A stretch of 64,000 nt of DNA from Otis tarda (lineage: Eukaryota; Chordata; Aves; Otidiformes; Otididae), in NCBI GenBank assembly GCA_026413225.1, contig CM048553.1, positions 142,174,690 to 142,238,689 on the forward strand, given 5' to 3'. Below the pieces are notes generated by a model. That model searched no databases. It worked only from the letters and a program-made list of their open reading frames with translations, and had not been told where the DNA came from. Position 1 is the first letter of the stretch, and every line of letters begins with the position of its first letter. Both the position numbers and the translations under genes were made by a program. Positions 12,511 through 26,090 of the stretch are shown here, piece after piece.

Positions 12511-15500
12511 GTAAAGGTCTGATTTGAAATTCCAGATTTGCCTTTTCCAGTGCAGCTAGAGAAAGGGACTGAAAAAATTACATGAGCAATAATAATTGAA
12601 AGATCTTTAGTCTAACCTTTTTTGCTAACACCTGCCCCTCAGGCTACAGGCAGGTCGGTGGGCCCTGACACAAGACATCACATATTATCTCACATATTTT
12701 GTGTACAACTTCTTGAGCAATATGAGAGCTGATTACAGCTATTAGAAAAATACATGATAATGATGCACCTAGTAATGGCAAAACCACATCTGAACATTTT
12801 TCCTTCATATAGAAATGACTTTTCTAGTTCTCAAAGCAAGAAATCAAATGACATTATCGCTGGCGAGCAGGGAGAGACAGAATGCCTGTAGCAAGAAGAA
12901 AGGTAAATGGCCATTTGTTTCCATGTCATCCACTGAGCAGGTGGAAGACCCAAAATATCCTGCCTCTGAAACAGAAAGGAAAGAGATGTGGTGTGTCTCT
13001 ACTTTGTAACTTCAATTATTTCACACTGATCAGCCCCAGATGGCCAACAGTGAAGATACTTCATGAGCAAATGGATCATTTATGACCCTTCAACACTAGG
13101 GAGGCATTGACACTGCTCCTGGAAACCTCACCTCAAGCTGCAGTCCCCAGTAGAGACCAATAAAGACTTTGGCAAAATTTAAGATGAGAAGATATTTCAC
13201 GTAATTAACAGGCAGAGAAAATGTCACCAGTTTCTCACCTATCCAGAAACTTGTCACAAACAGCTGGTTTGTAAATCTGTAAATCAATTTTAAATCAATG
13301 TCTTGATTTATTGATGAGAGTTTTGAAATGTATTAAGGGATTCCATATTTCTGCCCACTGCAGGAAAACTGCCCGGTAAGAAACCAGAGGATGGCATCTT
13401 TAGCCCAGCCACAACCACAAAGGAAACTTGGGCTTTGCACAGCAGTGAGAGTGGCTGTTTGCTATTTATCATCCTGCAAGGAACTGATGTCTGTTGCCCT
13501 GAGCTACAATAAAAGGTTGATGAGAATTAAATTAACATCAAAAGAAGCAGAGCCGAGCCACATAAGCCTTCATCAAAGGAGTAAAGCAGACGTGTAATTG
13601 TGTGCTCAGAATGAGTTAGGTTTCTGCTCGCTCACCGCAACCCTACAGTGGCTAATTCGGGCGCTCTCTGCCCATGTGCCCAGCACAAAAGTGGCCAGCA
13701 CAGGGGATTTCCTACCTAGAACCCTTCTCATTTCCAGATTTACCCCCAAAAAAGAAGCAATATAACCCTTGCGACATCTGCACTATTTGGCGCTTGCCTT
13801 CCTCGCGGCTCCTTATCAGTGGGAATAATTATCTTGAACACTGAAAGCTCCTCGGTGGGAATAAAGAGACAACCCCATGTCTCCTAGTACAGAGCAGAAG
13901 CTCATTAGCTTGCACGAATTCCCCATAAAATGTGGATGCATACACAGCATATGGCCTTGTTATGTTTTTTCTCCCCAACCAGATAGCAAAAAAAGTATAT
14001 TTTTGTTGACCATTTTCTAGTAAAAATTTGATTGGGAGTAGGAACATTCTTTTAAATGAGCTGTGTATTCTGCATCTGTGCTTCATGCGCTAAAGAGAAA
14101 ATTCAGTCATTTCAGTGTAATTGTTTTATTTACACCAGTTTAATCAGAAAATAAATGACTACAATAATCTTCTTCTGAGTAAGAAATTATGCAGTTCACA
14201 CCAGGAGTGTAATCAGCAGTGAAAAAAAAGTAATATTTTCCTGACAAAGCTGGAAATTCATGAATGCTTCTGTGATAGGCAAGAAACCAAACGTTAAAAT
14301 TACCTGAAGCCACTTCACATGACAAAATAACAATGTTTTATTCATCCTCTCCTTTGCCTTTTATCTTCAAACAAGTGCAGGCTAGGCGATTAACTCTCAC
14401 TCGAAAGCCTGGCCCCAGAAACAGAAGGCCCTTCCCTCCAAGTCAGCCCATCACTGAGAGATCTCAGGGACGCACGTTGGCTCTCTCGTAGGGTTTGCAG
14501 AGGCAAAATCACTGAAGAAGCTTGATGAGTGGGAACCTGAATGTCAGTTGTACCTCTCCTATAAATGGAATTTTATAAGAGAAGGGGGTTTGGACACCAC
14601 ATCATGACATTTCATCTAATTAACATGCTTTCTAGGAAGAAGCATGTCCAGAGCAGCACCCTCAGAGCCCCGTAACGACAGTGCTTACCTGTCAGCTTGA
14701 CCACTTGTTTCTGCACTGCCTGTGGAGCTAGTGTGGAGGACAACCACCCTGCTTTTCAAATCACCTTTCAAAACAGCTGCTAAGCAGGTGCTGATGTGTA
14801 AGGGCAATGCTATAAACCCTTCTTGTGACTTCAGAACAGCACCTGAGCTTTTCCCAAGATGTGCCAAAGAGACACCAGGCTGGGCAAGAGGGTGAATTCC
14901 AGGAATCGGGCTCTGGGGATAATGCTGTGACCTTGTCACCCCCTAAACCGGGCGTTAGCTGGGGTTGGCCATTGCCCTGGCAGAGAGGATGCTCGCAGTT
15001 AATTAGCACAGATTATTGCATCTCAGTGGAACCAGAGGAGCCTTCTGCCACCAAAGCAGCTGTCAGCACTGAGGAAAGAGGGGACTGCACTCATTGGGTG
15101 TGGCCTCAGGAGAACAGCACTGAGTCCCCAGGAGGTACCAAGCGCAGGCTCAGATCAGAGGCAGCACATCCAGACTCTCGAGGCTGGTTTAGCCTTTGAA
15201 GCACACACAGTGTTTGCATGAAGTGAGCACGCTGGTGCTGCTCCCACATATATGGGGGGAGCTCCAAACCTGTGCAGACACTGCACAAAGCTGAATTTCC
15301 TCCTGGTGTATCTGCAGGTATCCAGGGCACCACTTACACAGCCAAGCTGAAGCTGAGTGTCCCTCCAAAAGCCCAGGCCACACCGCAGCTCTGAAGGCAG
15401 CCTTTATCAGCACATGCACTGTGTAAAAAAAAAATGTTTGACTTAATATAGAAGAATGAGGAGTATTCTTTTTTTTCTTGCTGGAAATAACGTTTCCTAG

Positions 15501-16905
15501 GAAGGACCTGTGCAATGAGATAGAGATTAACTAAAATAACCCACTCAGACATGTTTAGTATGCATCCACCTAGCAAGGGTCTCCTTTTCTTGAAGGCTAG
15601 GATATGGTTTTGCAGGAACAGAGGAGAAGGTCAGAAAGCTGCAGCTGCCCACAAGGATGGAGGAAATGGCAAGAAAAGGGACACCGTGACTTCCTGTGGC
15701 ACTGGTGCTGAACATGCAGGAGGACACTTCTTCAAAAGCAGCAACTGTCTAGGTATCCCTACTGAGGCTCCAGTACAAGATGAGCATCCTCCCACATGGG
15801 AACATGCGATGGCCAGGCTGCAACAGAGGTATTGACACAAGGTCGGCATGTATGTGGTTCCTGAGCAGTGCTCTTTTCCATTGTCTTTCTCAAGGAAGTC
15901 TGATGGCTTTGCCATACTTTCAGCTTCCAAATAACAGCTCTTAATGAGAAAGAAGGTAAATCAATCCAAGTTGTTCAATGGCACCTCTGGAGTAGCTGTA
16001 AAACTAGTTCAGCAATATTATCACTTTGATAATCCATCTTCTCTGAAGTGGGATGGGTTAGATCCAATGCTTCAGTGACTTCAGAAGTTTTCTTAGTACA
16101 GCAGAGAGCAATTCCGCAGAAGAGAGCTGGCTGAGGGGTGTGCATGCTGCCAGTGTCTCAGCAGCTATAAAAAGGTTTCCATCTGCTTTGTTAAAATAAG
16201 GTTGTTTACTCAAAATGGCTGTGAAGTAGAGACAAGGAGTAGTACAAAATGCACTAGGAAAGGAGCACCACTATTTATAATAAACCTGTATGGAAGTAAA
16301 GACGATGATAAATACTGGTGATGACACTGGAACCAGCAGATGAGTGGGACTGCGATGGTTTTGATGTCCTTGCAAAGAACAGCTTTTCAGAATTTGTTTT
16401 TGCCTACAGTGCCAGCACAGACTTCAGTGCCCATCTCACCCAGCAGGGCCTTGCCTATTTGAAGACAAATTTTGTGTCTTGTGGGGAATGAAGATACTTA
16501 CTGTAAGTAAAAATAACACACTGGCCGGCTGCCAAAGATCACAGCTGGAGGAGTTATCCGGTAAAAACCTCTGGTTTTGACACCAAGAATCCTGGACCCG
16601 AAGCTGCTATGATGCATCTCGGGCACTTTCCAAAATCCCATCCTCAGCAGCGAGTCTGCTCCTAAGAGCATGGCAGATTGGGCACAAAATACACTGACCT
16701 GTTGCATAGGATTGTTACTCCTGCAGCTCTGGGACAGCAGCACATTTTGCCTTCAGAGGGATCTGCATTTAGAAGATGAGATGTTCTGTTCAAGTGTATC
16801 ACAGGCAAAGTATGCAACTTCAGTTTCACAAAGGCTTCCCATAGGAAACTTTGCTGAGACCTTCACCCTCCCAGCCCTATTGTCATCAAACCTGGCCTCA
16901 GGGTG
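12511..16905. other. Unique non-coding sequence
   Basis: I see no gene, RNA gene or recent transposon here. Reading frames of up to about 124 codons occur on both strands and overlap one another, as expected by chance. No region shows convincing coding structure or conserved motifs. Confidence 0.55.
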
Positions 16906-17016
16906 TGCCCAGCACAGTGCCACAGCCCCAGCACAGCCTCAGCAAGCCCCCAGCACATCCCCAGCACATCCCCAGAATAGTCCAGCCCATCCCCAGCGCA
17001 GCCCCAGCACAGCCCA
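16906..17016. repeat. C-rich degenerate tandem array (CCCCAGCACA-like)
   Basis: Roughly ten imperfect units of about 10 bp built on CCCCAGCACA or CCCCAGCACATC, with point changes such as AGCGCAG and AGAATAG. The complementary strand is G-rich. The array is short and degenerate, typical of a small minisatellite. The proline-, alanine- and serine-rich frames across it are a by-product of the repeat. Confidence 0.8.
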
Positions 17017-17139
17017 CCACGCTGCCGCTCTGCACCACCTGCACGACATCTGAATGAGACTCAGGTATGATGTGACTGCCCAGAGCTGTTCAAAAGAGAG
17101 CTGTGTAAGAGGCCCAGCAAGGCAACCACAGACCCTGGA

Positions 17140-17245
17140 ATAATAATTATTAATAGTAATATATTTTAATATTTTATATTTATATTAATAATATATTTAT
17201 ATTAATATATTAATAATATTAATATATTAATAATTTATTATTATT
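17140..17245. repeat. TA-rich low-complexity tract with palindromes
   Basis: About 105 bp made almost only of A and T, built from TAATATTAA, ATATATTAATA and TTATTATT motifs. Many segments are their own reverse complement, so the tract could extrude as cruciforms. It begins about 120 bp past the C-rich array. It probably arose by microsatellite expansion. No origin or matrix-attachment function can be claimed from sequence alone. Confidence 0.85.
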
Positions 17246-19760
17246 CAGTGATAGGATATCAAAATGATGCTTTAGACAAGACTTGGAAGGAGGGCAGATA
17301 GTGGCTGTGAGTACTATGGCTGCACGTGGACACTTTATCTGTAGGGGCAGCCTAAGACCAAAGAGCTTGGTGTTGAGAGGTCCCACAGATGCAGATTGCT
17401 GTCCCTAGTGGATCAGTCTGCATTTTCAAGGCTATCTTTGCAATGAAAACGGATAAAGATTGATTTTTTTTTTTTTAAGATGCTAGATCTTGCCAAATCA
17501 GAGTAGTCCTCCAAGGTTTGAAGCCTGTTCCTTGCAGAAGTCCTGGCTGAAGGACTAGGTTGGGTCAACAAATGGAAGGTCACTTAGATGCTCCTTGTGG
17601 TCATAACACATGATATCAAAGAGAATGAGCTTCTGTTTGTGGCCGTGCAGCAGCCCTGCTCCCCACCACCTGGGGCTGAGCATGGAAAACAAGGTGCTCA
17701 CAGCAAAAGATTTGGGTACCTGCTCAGTGAACCTCTCAAAAGCACCTCCACACCCTGGTCCCCAGTTGAGTGAGATGTGTAGGAACTTACTGTGATTTTC
17801 ATATCCTATGTCTAGACACCAAAATGTGTTTTGAAAACTAGCCCATGGCCATGCTGCAATTAATACCCCTGCCAGTGAGATGGAAAATCAATGCAAACAG
17901 ATGAAGTCACAATGACTCTGCACAGCTCTTGGACAGGAGGTAGTACTGCAGGGTGTGCTGCCCGGCACAAGATCACCAAATTTGCAAAGCCAGCATCTTG
18001 CCCTTGGGAAAACTGTACAAAAGGCTTTTAAGCAGAATCCAGAGAAGTATCCGGGATAAAAATGCTCAAAAAATGTTCTGAAGTGTCTTTGCTGTTTCAC
18101 TCCTACATTTGCCATCCTACATATTCATCTTGGTTTATGCTTAGGCAAAATAAATTAATCAGTAGGGCTGCAGAGAAAATGTTTCTAATTGAAAGATTAA
18201 TACACTCCAGAGAAACCTCCTCCAGGAAAGAGCTGACAAAATAGGAAATAGCAGGATAGGAGTAACACATCACTTGAACAACAAAACCAACAAAAACATC
18301 AACAGTGTTGTAATAAAAGCAAATATATCCAAACATTAAGTGAACCACACAACCATTCAGAAGTCATCATTTTTTCGTTTATTTGGAGAAAAAACATTTA
18401 AGTATTCAATATGTACCTGCAGGGAAAAAAACCTCAGTTCTAACTAATTTTAACAGATGACCATGATCCCATTTCAGATCTTCAACAGTTAAATCAATGA
18501 AAAACTGAATTAGTGGTAATTACAAAAAGTGAGAGGTTCACTGCAAGGTTATTTCTTTTACCTCCTCTCTCCTCTGCTCTCTGCTCTCCTCCAAACAGGG
18601 ACATATCAGCTTACCTTCATTTTTTTCCAGATATTAATACTTTAATTTTAATCTTTAAACCCTGTTAGTGGGTTTTTGCATACAACTCATTAGATAACAG
18701 ACCTGTTCACATAGATGAAAGATATTGTGAAATATTTGCTGACTTAGGGTTATTATCTAGGGTCAATGGGGCAAAGCATCTGGCTTCACCGCCCTCCATG
18801 CTTTCCCTAACATCAGACAGGAATGTAAGGGCTTTCTTGGGGCAGTAACTGCTCAGAAGCAGCCAGGACACCCTCAGACCTGTGGTATTTTCTTTGCACA
18901 GTGCTTATGCTGTACGAAAGGAGCGCACATGCGGGCAACGATCCTTGATAAGACAGCAGTCAGAGAGGAGGGTTCAGCACCTATTCAAGAAGTATGGTTT
19001 AAAACCACATGTTAAATAACATACGACAAACATCCAACACACTGCATTTTTCACCAGTCAGCTAAAAAGGAGATGATCTAGAATCGAGTTCTCTGCCAAT
19101 TTTTGAGTTTCCAGCACCTGCAACAGAAACAGAAGGATTGTTCATAAAACATCTGTGAGGGAAAACTCAACTTGGAGTCAGAGGAGTCTTCTTTCCTCAC
19201 CAGCACTTCTGTAACTGTGGCTATGGGATGTATTCACACTTCAGAGAGAGCATCTACTCCTGTGACAGGAGTAAATGTGCAAATAAAATAAAAAATAACT
19301 TTAAAAAAAAAAAGACTGGAAGAGGAAATGAGAGTCACTCATGAGCTCGATGACTGATTACAGCATCTAAAACTCACAGAGGCTGACAGATGTAAAACCA
19401 CAGCACTCAGCAGCGCTTGCCAGTGTGCACTGTTCAAAAGTCACGCAGGATGCGGTCACCTTTCCTTGTTCTCAGCTACAGAGTGTTACAAAAAATAAGA
19501 ATTTATTACTGTTAAAAGAAAAGCACTCAATGAAGCAGATACAGAATAAAAACTGTGATGTTAATTATAAACACGTAAATATTTCAAGTTGCAGTATCCT
19601 TAATTTCTTCTCCTGTCTTCACAGATAGATGGATATATCCATACACACATCAGCATTATAGGAGAAGGGCAAGTGATGCAATCACACACTGTATGGTACT
19701 GCATGCAAGTAGATATACACTTGATTAGTGTCTAGTTGTATAAATGACTTGAAATTTAGA

Positions 19761-19845
19761 AACATAAACTGTATGACTGAAAGGGATCAAGTCAGCAAGT
19801 CTACTTCCTTGCATTGCAGCTGAGACCATGATGGAATCCATGCAA
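19761..19845 (-). mobile_element. Possible ancient CR1 3' remnant
   Basis: The order AACTGTATGACTGAAAGGG, GTCAGCAAGTCTACTTCC, TGCATTGCAGCTGAGACCAT resembles the inverted 3' part of old archosaur CR1 families (a TCATAGAACTGGAAGG-like block, then GTCATCTAGTCC, then CCTGCA..GGCAGGACC). It is heavily diverged and short, so the call is weak. Simple chance similarity is possible. Confidence 0.25.
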
Positions 19846-20215
19846 AAACCCTTGTTGCACCCTGGAACAGCTTAGGCTGCTTGCTGTGATACTTACCAAA
19901 GTCTCTCTAAACAACAGCCCACTTTATTTACAGCAGCTCCTACACTGGTGCTCTTGGTCCAGCCTTGTCCTTTCCCAAGTAACTGGTTTGCATTGTCCTC
20001 CTCAGCTTGTTTATGGACAGTGTCAGCGTCCCTGTCACCTCCTGGTTTCAGTGTGGCTGAGCATCCAACCTTCACCCTCACTCCTCTTTCAGTTCTTGCT
20101 TGAGCTGCAGGATCAGAACAGCCCCTGCTATTTCAGATCAGCTTTCAAAGGGCTCAACACACCAGCATAACATGGCCCTGTTTCTGCTAACGATATCAGA
20201 CAGGCTCACTTTTGC

Positions 20216-20245
20216 TGTCTAGTCATTACCTGTCTAGTCATTACT
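20216..20245. repeat. 15-bp tandem duplication
   Basis: TGTCTAGTCATTACC occurs twice in direct succession, with one change at the last base of the second copy. It is a small local duplication. Confidence 0.85.
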
Positions 20246-20324
20246 TCACCCTGTTTCTCATTTCAGTCTACGGGAGCCAGAGCATCCAACTCTTCATCAT
20301 CCGGACGCTCATCCGTCTGCTCTG

Positions 20325-20358
20325 GATGTGCAGACAGGATGTGCAGACAGGATGTGCA
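20325..20358. repeat. 13-bp tandem repeat, about 2.6 copies
   Basis: GATGTGCAGACAG occurs twice without mismatch, followed by a partial third copy, GATGTGCA. The lack of mismatches suggests recent slippage. Confidence 0.85.
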
Positions 20359-22621
20359 TGTATCTTCCACACAGCTTTGCACAGGGTTTTGTGCAAGACC
20401 ACCAAGTTTCTGAGCCAACTTTTACCTTTCAGACTACAGCTTAAGAGTGGGAACGTGCCTGGGCTCCGTCCATCTCCATTGCATCCCACCTCTGGGTTTC
20501 CTCTGGCTGCATGGGATTAGTGAAAAAGGCATCCTTGCCCCCCTGCTTTCATCGAACACCTCCACAGCGAGTCAGCAGCAGCTTGGCTCCCACTTCACTG
20601 GTTTCAGACAGGAGCCTGACGCGTCCAGCAAGACACAGCCCCCAGCAAGGAGTGTGGAGGTTATGCTCCTTCAGTTTAAATTAAATTTTAAGTTAACAAG
20701 ACAGACGAGGTCTTGCTGTGCTGAGTGAGATGAATTTCGCATGGAGATCAGTAACCAAAATGAGTTCTTTCCATCTGTGTCTCTTAAGCCCTTGCACAAC
20801 TCAGTGGCCAGGAACAAGGGTCCCTCCTGTGTCAGGCACACCACTACCTCATGTTTCCACCACAAGAGAAATCTCAGCATTTGCGTGCTTGTTTTCTCTC
20901 TGAGACTCACCTTCCCTCACCACGGGCTGCTGCGTACAGGCAGGCTGGTGGATCGGGAAGTACACGGTTTTCTGTCATCTGAGGTAGGCAGCCCTTAGGG
21001 ACCCAGGGTGGAGTGAGAGCGAGCCTACCCTGGAGCCTGCATTGCTCCCGATGCACATCACGAGGCCAATCTCACCGCCAGCCAGGCAGGAAGGAGCGCT
21101 GTATCCCAGCTGAAGATGCAGTCAATGAAATCCTTCTAAGACTTCATTCTCCTGCTGAGAAGAGGCACTTTCATATAATAGAACTACTTTATCCTACTGT
21201 TTTCTCTCCGGGCTCAGCCCGGCTTCCAGTGAAATCAGAGGTAAGATGCACTCTTATCCCTTGGAGCAGGATGCTCTGCAGTGTTGTACAAACCATTCAG
21301 CCACTCTGGCACTGTGCTGCTCAGAAGCTATTTCCAGAGACAAATGTACAGAGGACTACAAACATAGGTCTAGTTTATAAAAAGCTACCAGCCCCAAACT
21401 GCTTTTATTTTTTGCTAGGTACTGCTCACTATAAAAAAAAAAAATAGATGCCACTTCTTCAGGCATGAGTAAGAAAAGGTGAAAATTCAGGCTTCCAGCT
21501 ATTTTCATCAGCAGGTCTCCTACAAACGCTTGGAGGTGACCACACACAGTCACTTGCTTTTAAAACACAACATGTAAGAGCTTCTCTTTCCCCATCATGA
21601 ACTCCTGGCAAGAGATTTCCCCCTGCTTTCCATCTTCTGATTTACAGTATGGTCTCAGAGAAATATGTTTTTACTGGCCTATTTTGACAAGACAAATTTG
21701 TCATTCCTGCAGTCATTCTGCATTTCTGTGAACCAGCTGGCAAATCTTTGGATAGATGGCACCCATGGTAAGCGCCCGGGCAGTGGATTGTGGGGCCATG
21801 GGCCCCGAAGTCTTTATCATCCTCCTGCAGCTGCAACAACTGAACCGCAAACACCAGAGCGAGAGCGCAGCCTTTGCTCTGCGCTCTGCCCCCCTCCCTG
21901 CTCTGTGTGCATTCATCTCCTGCTGTCCTCCTCTTCAGAAACAAGGTCAAAATCAACACAACACCATAAGAGCTACCAGCAGAACTGAGCACAGATTTTT
22001 CCCTGCCCTCATCCCTTATCCACTTTATGCCTCTTCTCAAATGGCACTTGATGCTTTTTTTTTTTAATACTCAGGCTGTTTTCTTTAGAAAATATTCTCT
22101 TTAAATAAAAACTCAAGATAGGAAAAAAGGATTACATCTGTGTGTTGTTAAAGCAAATTTTTTGTTCTCTGCTTTAAATTTTCTAAGTATCTTCTTTCTG
22201 ACTTTGCTCAGTCAATAGGTACAAAATAAGTTTCTGTTTGACTCAGGAACTTATTTTTACTGGTAGAACAGAAGCCCAGTCCCAAACTGGTAATGGTACT
22301 GAGGCAGTGAGTAGGTCTTAAAAAAAAAAAAGAGTGACAAAAATTATTAAGTTCTACAAATCCTAAAAATCTTGCCCAGCTTTCCATAGCATATACCAGT
22401 AGCAGTGTAAGGCCTGCCCAAACTGATCAACTGGACCACTGGATTAATTTAGGGAAAGTTAAGCAGCAATGTAAAAAAGGACATTATAGAATTTTACCAG
22501 TCACAGGGACTGGAAGAAATGATATTCCACTAAAGCCATTATTAACTGCTCTTTCAATGAATACATTTCATCCTTTGTGTCTAAAATGTGTTGTAAAACG
22601 CAGAAAAGAGGATACAATTCT

Positions 22622-22656
22622 CATAGATATATATAGATAAATAGATATAGATATCA
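22622..22656. repeat. TAGATA-type simple repeat
   Basis: A short imperfect repeat of ATAGATATA and TAGATAAATAGATATAG units. It is a simple sequence of no apparent function. Confidence 0.6.
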
Positions 22657-23051
22657 CTTTGTATACAGGCAGAGAAATCTTTGCCAGGGAGAATAAGTTA
22701 CAATATTGTTTAATTGCTATGAAAATCAGATAACATATAGCAATAATTTTGTACAGCCACCCAGGAAGCACAGATACAGAACAAAGTAAAATTGCCTGAA
22801 AACATTCAGGAGTTGTTGGTGTCACAGCATACAAAATGCCATTTCACTTAGTGCACTGTAGTCTACAGTATTAATTACTGAGTTCTGCTTGGGAAAAGTC
22901 TTGCAAGAATATAAATTGCAATTTTTTTTTTGCTACCACAAGAAACAAATAACCCTTATCAAGGAACATTCATTACCTGTCACATGGCTCCAGTGACTGC
23001 TAATAAAAAATAGCAACCGAAATCAAACAATGGAAACCAAGAATGAATAAA

Positions 23052-23164
23052 TTAGAAGATGTCACAAGCCTTTCCAAAGGAGCTTTCAGCCAAGTCTGAG
23101 ATTGCTCCTATTATGTGTGCTAGGTCAAGAGCATCTAAGCTTGACGATATTTCAGCAAAGGCAT
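23052..23164 (-). other. Candidate coding segment ending in a stop (unproven)
   Basis: Read on the minus strand from about 23164 down to a TAA at 23052-23054, this gives about 37 codons. The peptide starts DAFAEISSSLDALDLAHIIG and is helix-like in composition. About two thirds of its codons begin with a purine, and many fit the RNY pattern seen in real coding DNA. A CTCTGCAG acceptor-like site lies at its 5' edge, but the tract before it is a weak pyrimidine tract. The plus strand is also open here, which reduces confidence. I recognise no family. It could be a last exon, an old pseudogene fragment or chance. Confidence 0.2.
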
Positions 23165-25914
23165 CTGCAGAGGCTCTCCATCGCGAGCGTGCCGGGGTCC
23201 CTGGTCGGTCCCCATCCCACGGCAGAGCTATGGCTGGGCCAAGGAGGTGGTGGGCAGACAGCAGGGAGCCAGTCCTGGGGCTGCCCTCGAGGCAGGGGGC
23301 AGGGGGAGGGATGAGAAAAACCCTCTCTGGGGACCTGAAGCACCACAACAGCATTTCTGAAATACTCCAAGCCGCACACTGGATTTTAGTAAAAATCACT
23401 TATTCCTTAAATGAAAGCAAGCACAGCAGCCTGCTACACCATTAACACCAACACTTCCCCCCTAACTTCAGGAGATGCATGTCGGAACAAGCTCAGACTT
23501 TTTTTCTGTTAAAGTGCAGATATGTAATCTCAAAATAAAAGAGTTATGCAACTGCCTTTTGTACCCCTGTTCAGGACCAACTGCTAGACTGACTCCTGTA
23601 TTACACAGGAACAAGATGTTCTGTCAAAACTATTAATACCAAATCTTTCAGGAAAAGGTGGACTATTTTGGCAGCAAATACTCATTTCCAGTGGAGAACA
23701 GTCCAAAAGGAAGTCAGAGATCCGGACTCCGAACGCAAGACAAGGAGCACTTATAAACAGTGGAGACATATTTCCATGCTATGGAGGGTGAACCTGGGGC
23801 ATTTTTAAAGCTTTTTCTTCCTTCATTCATGTGTAATCTTATAAATGGCAGCCAATTAAAAGCTTAAAACAGCCAACATAAGTCTTTTTGAAAAATGTTC
23901 CCTACTTAACAATAGCCAAGAGCCGGGTGTTCTACAAGCAAAGTGAGCTGCATTACAGTAATCCGCAGGCACGGAGGATGCTCCTGCTTCTTTCGGGGAG
24001 CCAGGACCCTCTTGTCTCCATGCGTCTGGGGACCGGTTGCCTGGCTTTGCTATGCCAGCAAACCCATGCTCCCAGTACATCTGCATCGACTGCCCGCACC
24101 AGCCTCCGCGCTCCAAATCAGCGATTTCTCAGGAGCTGAGGTGGAGCTGGAGTTCAGGGATAAGGTGGTATATTGGAAGAAGGGACAGTGGCTGAGGTAA
24201 CACAGCCACAAAGACTTTTCTGAGTAGTTTAAGGCTCCACCACGCTTTGGCCGTCTAGGCTGCGGGGTGAATCAAACGAGCTATTTCAGCTCCGGCACCA
24301 GCATCCACCTCGGCTATGTCAGGTCATTTCTCCTGGGCTGGGGGAAGTATTGTGCCCCTCTTGATGAAAGGAAGGTCAAGCTGATGAGGTCTCCACAACC
24401 AACACCTAGATTTTGATTTCTAGTTTTTCAAGGGGAGAGGGCAGTAGGGTGTTTTGTTTGAACACAACACCAGACTCAACCAGAGCTCGGTTTGGGGCAT
24501 GAGCTGTGAGAGAGCTTAGCCAGGTCCCCCTACAGCTAACCCCTGGCTGTGTCGCTGGTCCCCATCAGGTGCTCATCTCTCCATGGGGTCTCTTAGCCTG
24601 TAAGCACATCACAGCTGGCATAGGGGGTGCAAAACCGTGAGATATTCTGAACTCATTTCCTTGCTCTCCAGCACCACTAAAGGCTAATGAATCCTTAGCA
24701 TAAGTCCAGAGAAAATAGCTAGTTTTCTGTTTGAAACATCTGTCCGTTATCAGGGTATATCCACCCTTTTGAAGGAGCTGGCAAGCCCATGTTGCAGGTA
24801 ACCACTGCTCATGCAGACACAAAAAGTGGCTGATGCTGGTTGCTGGACAAGTTCTTAAAAACAAAATAAGTACAAAGATTCTTGGGTTTGCATATTGCAT
24901 CATCAAGTTCCCATCCAAGAAAACCCATATGAGTTAGTTTTGGAGACTTTTCAATGAACAGATATTTTTTATGAGCTAAATTGCACAGGATTCACATGAA
25001 GAAACCAGAAGCATGCAGCAGAGGATAAAGATGGGTGACTCTGCCCATATCCTACCATTGAATTTGAAGCTCAGCATATTCTATCCCAGCACCCCCATGT
25101 GAAGCCCCAATACAAATTCCTGTAAATGTCACCAAAAAATCCAAGAAAGTCATCACTAAGGCGACATGAACATCCTCACTAACCCTAAATCATCCTTATG
25201 TATCGTAACAGACAAGCACCATCAGTCCCACAACATATTTTCCTTCATTTCCACTGTCTAGTCGCCCACCAGAAACAGAGTTAACTCAATAGCTCCGAAG
25301 AGCACAAAGTCATGAAACAGCTCATTGAAGTCATTCTATAGTTTATATTGTCTTTTCCTTCAAATTTGCACTACTGCCTTTAAAAACAGTAAAACTTCTA
25401 CTGGTTAAAAAAATCTCTATTTCATGTAATTTCAGTGAGGCTTCGGTCTTCCTTGCAGAAAAACTGAAGAAGGTTTCTTTGCTTTTTAAAAAATTTAATA
25501 AAAAACATCCAACTGGAACAAATGGTTTTTATTTTAACAAGTTAGGATATTGGAAATGTAGTATCATCTCGTGTTGCCCCTGTTACGCATTTTGATTTCC
25601 TCATCAAATTATCAATGCAATATGATCATCTGGAGTCTACGAAACACGTAGACGTGTGAATTCCCACGTCCTGGTTTCGTCTGAGATGGAGATAATTTTC
25701 CTCTCAGTACTTGATGTGTTTTGGACTTCGTATGTGGACAATGTTGATAAACACACTGATGTTTGTATGAGTTGTTGCTAAAGAGACCAAGGACACTGTC
25801 CAGCTTCCCAGGTTTCGCTAATGTGAAGGTGCAGGAAGCTGGGAGGGATATAGCCAGAACAGTTGACCCAAACTGACCAAATAGAGTATTTCATGTCATA
25901 AATGGCATGCTCAG

Positions 25915-25922
25915 TATATAAG
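25915..25922 (+). promoter_or_regulatory. TATA box of the solo LTR
   Basis: TATATAAG sits about 250 bp into the LTR, where the U3 promoter of this LTR type is expected, followed by a GT-rich stretch and then a pyrimidine-rich stretch. It is a fossil promoter motif. Whether it is still used is unknown. Confidence 0.6.
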
Positions 25923-26090
25923 TGGGGGTTGGCTGGCCGGGCATCTCTCTCTCACATGCACCTTTGCTTGCTGCTCAGTTTCGTTTCCGTGATCACTGCT
26001 CGGGATGGGTTCTATCGGGGTAGCAAAGGATGGTTTCAATCCATCTGTCATCGAGACATCAGGTGGTGAGAAATTGTGCATTGTTCATTT

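Larger units (their letters stand above)
17246..25666. other. Unique non-coding sequence
   Basis: An 8.4 kb stretch without a supported gene. It holds a weak CR1-like remnant at about 19761-19845, two small tandem duplications near 20.2-20.4 kb, a TAGATA-type simple repeat near 22.62 kb and a more CpG-rich interval around 23.1-23.3 kb, where a minus-strand coding-like segment is noted separately. Confidence 0.55.
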
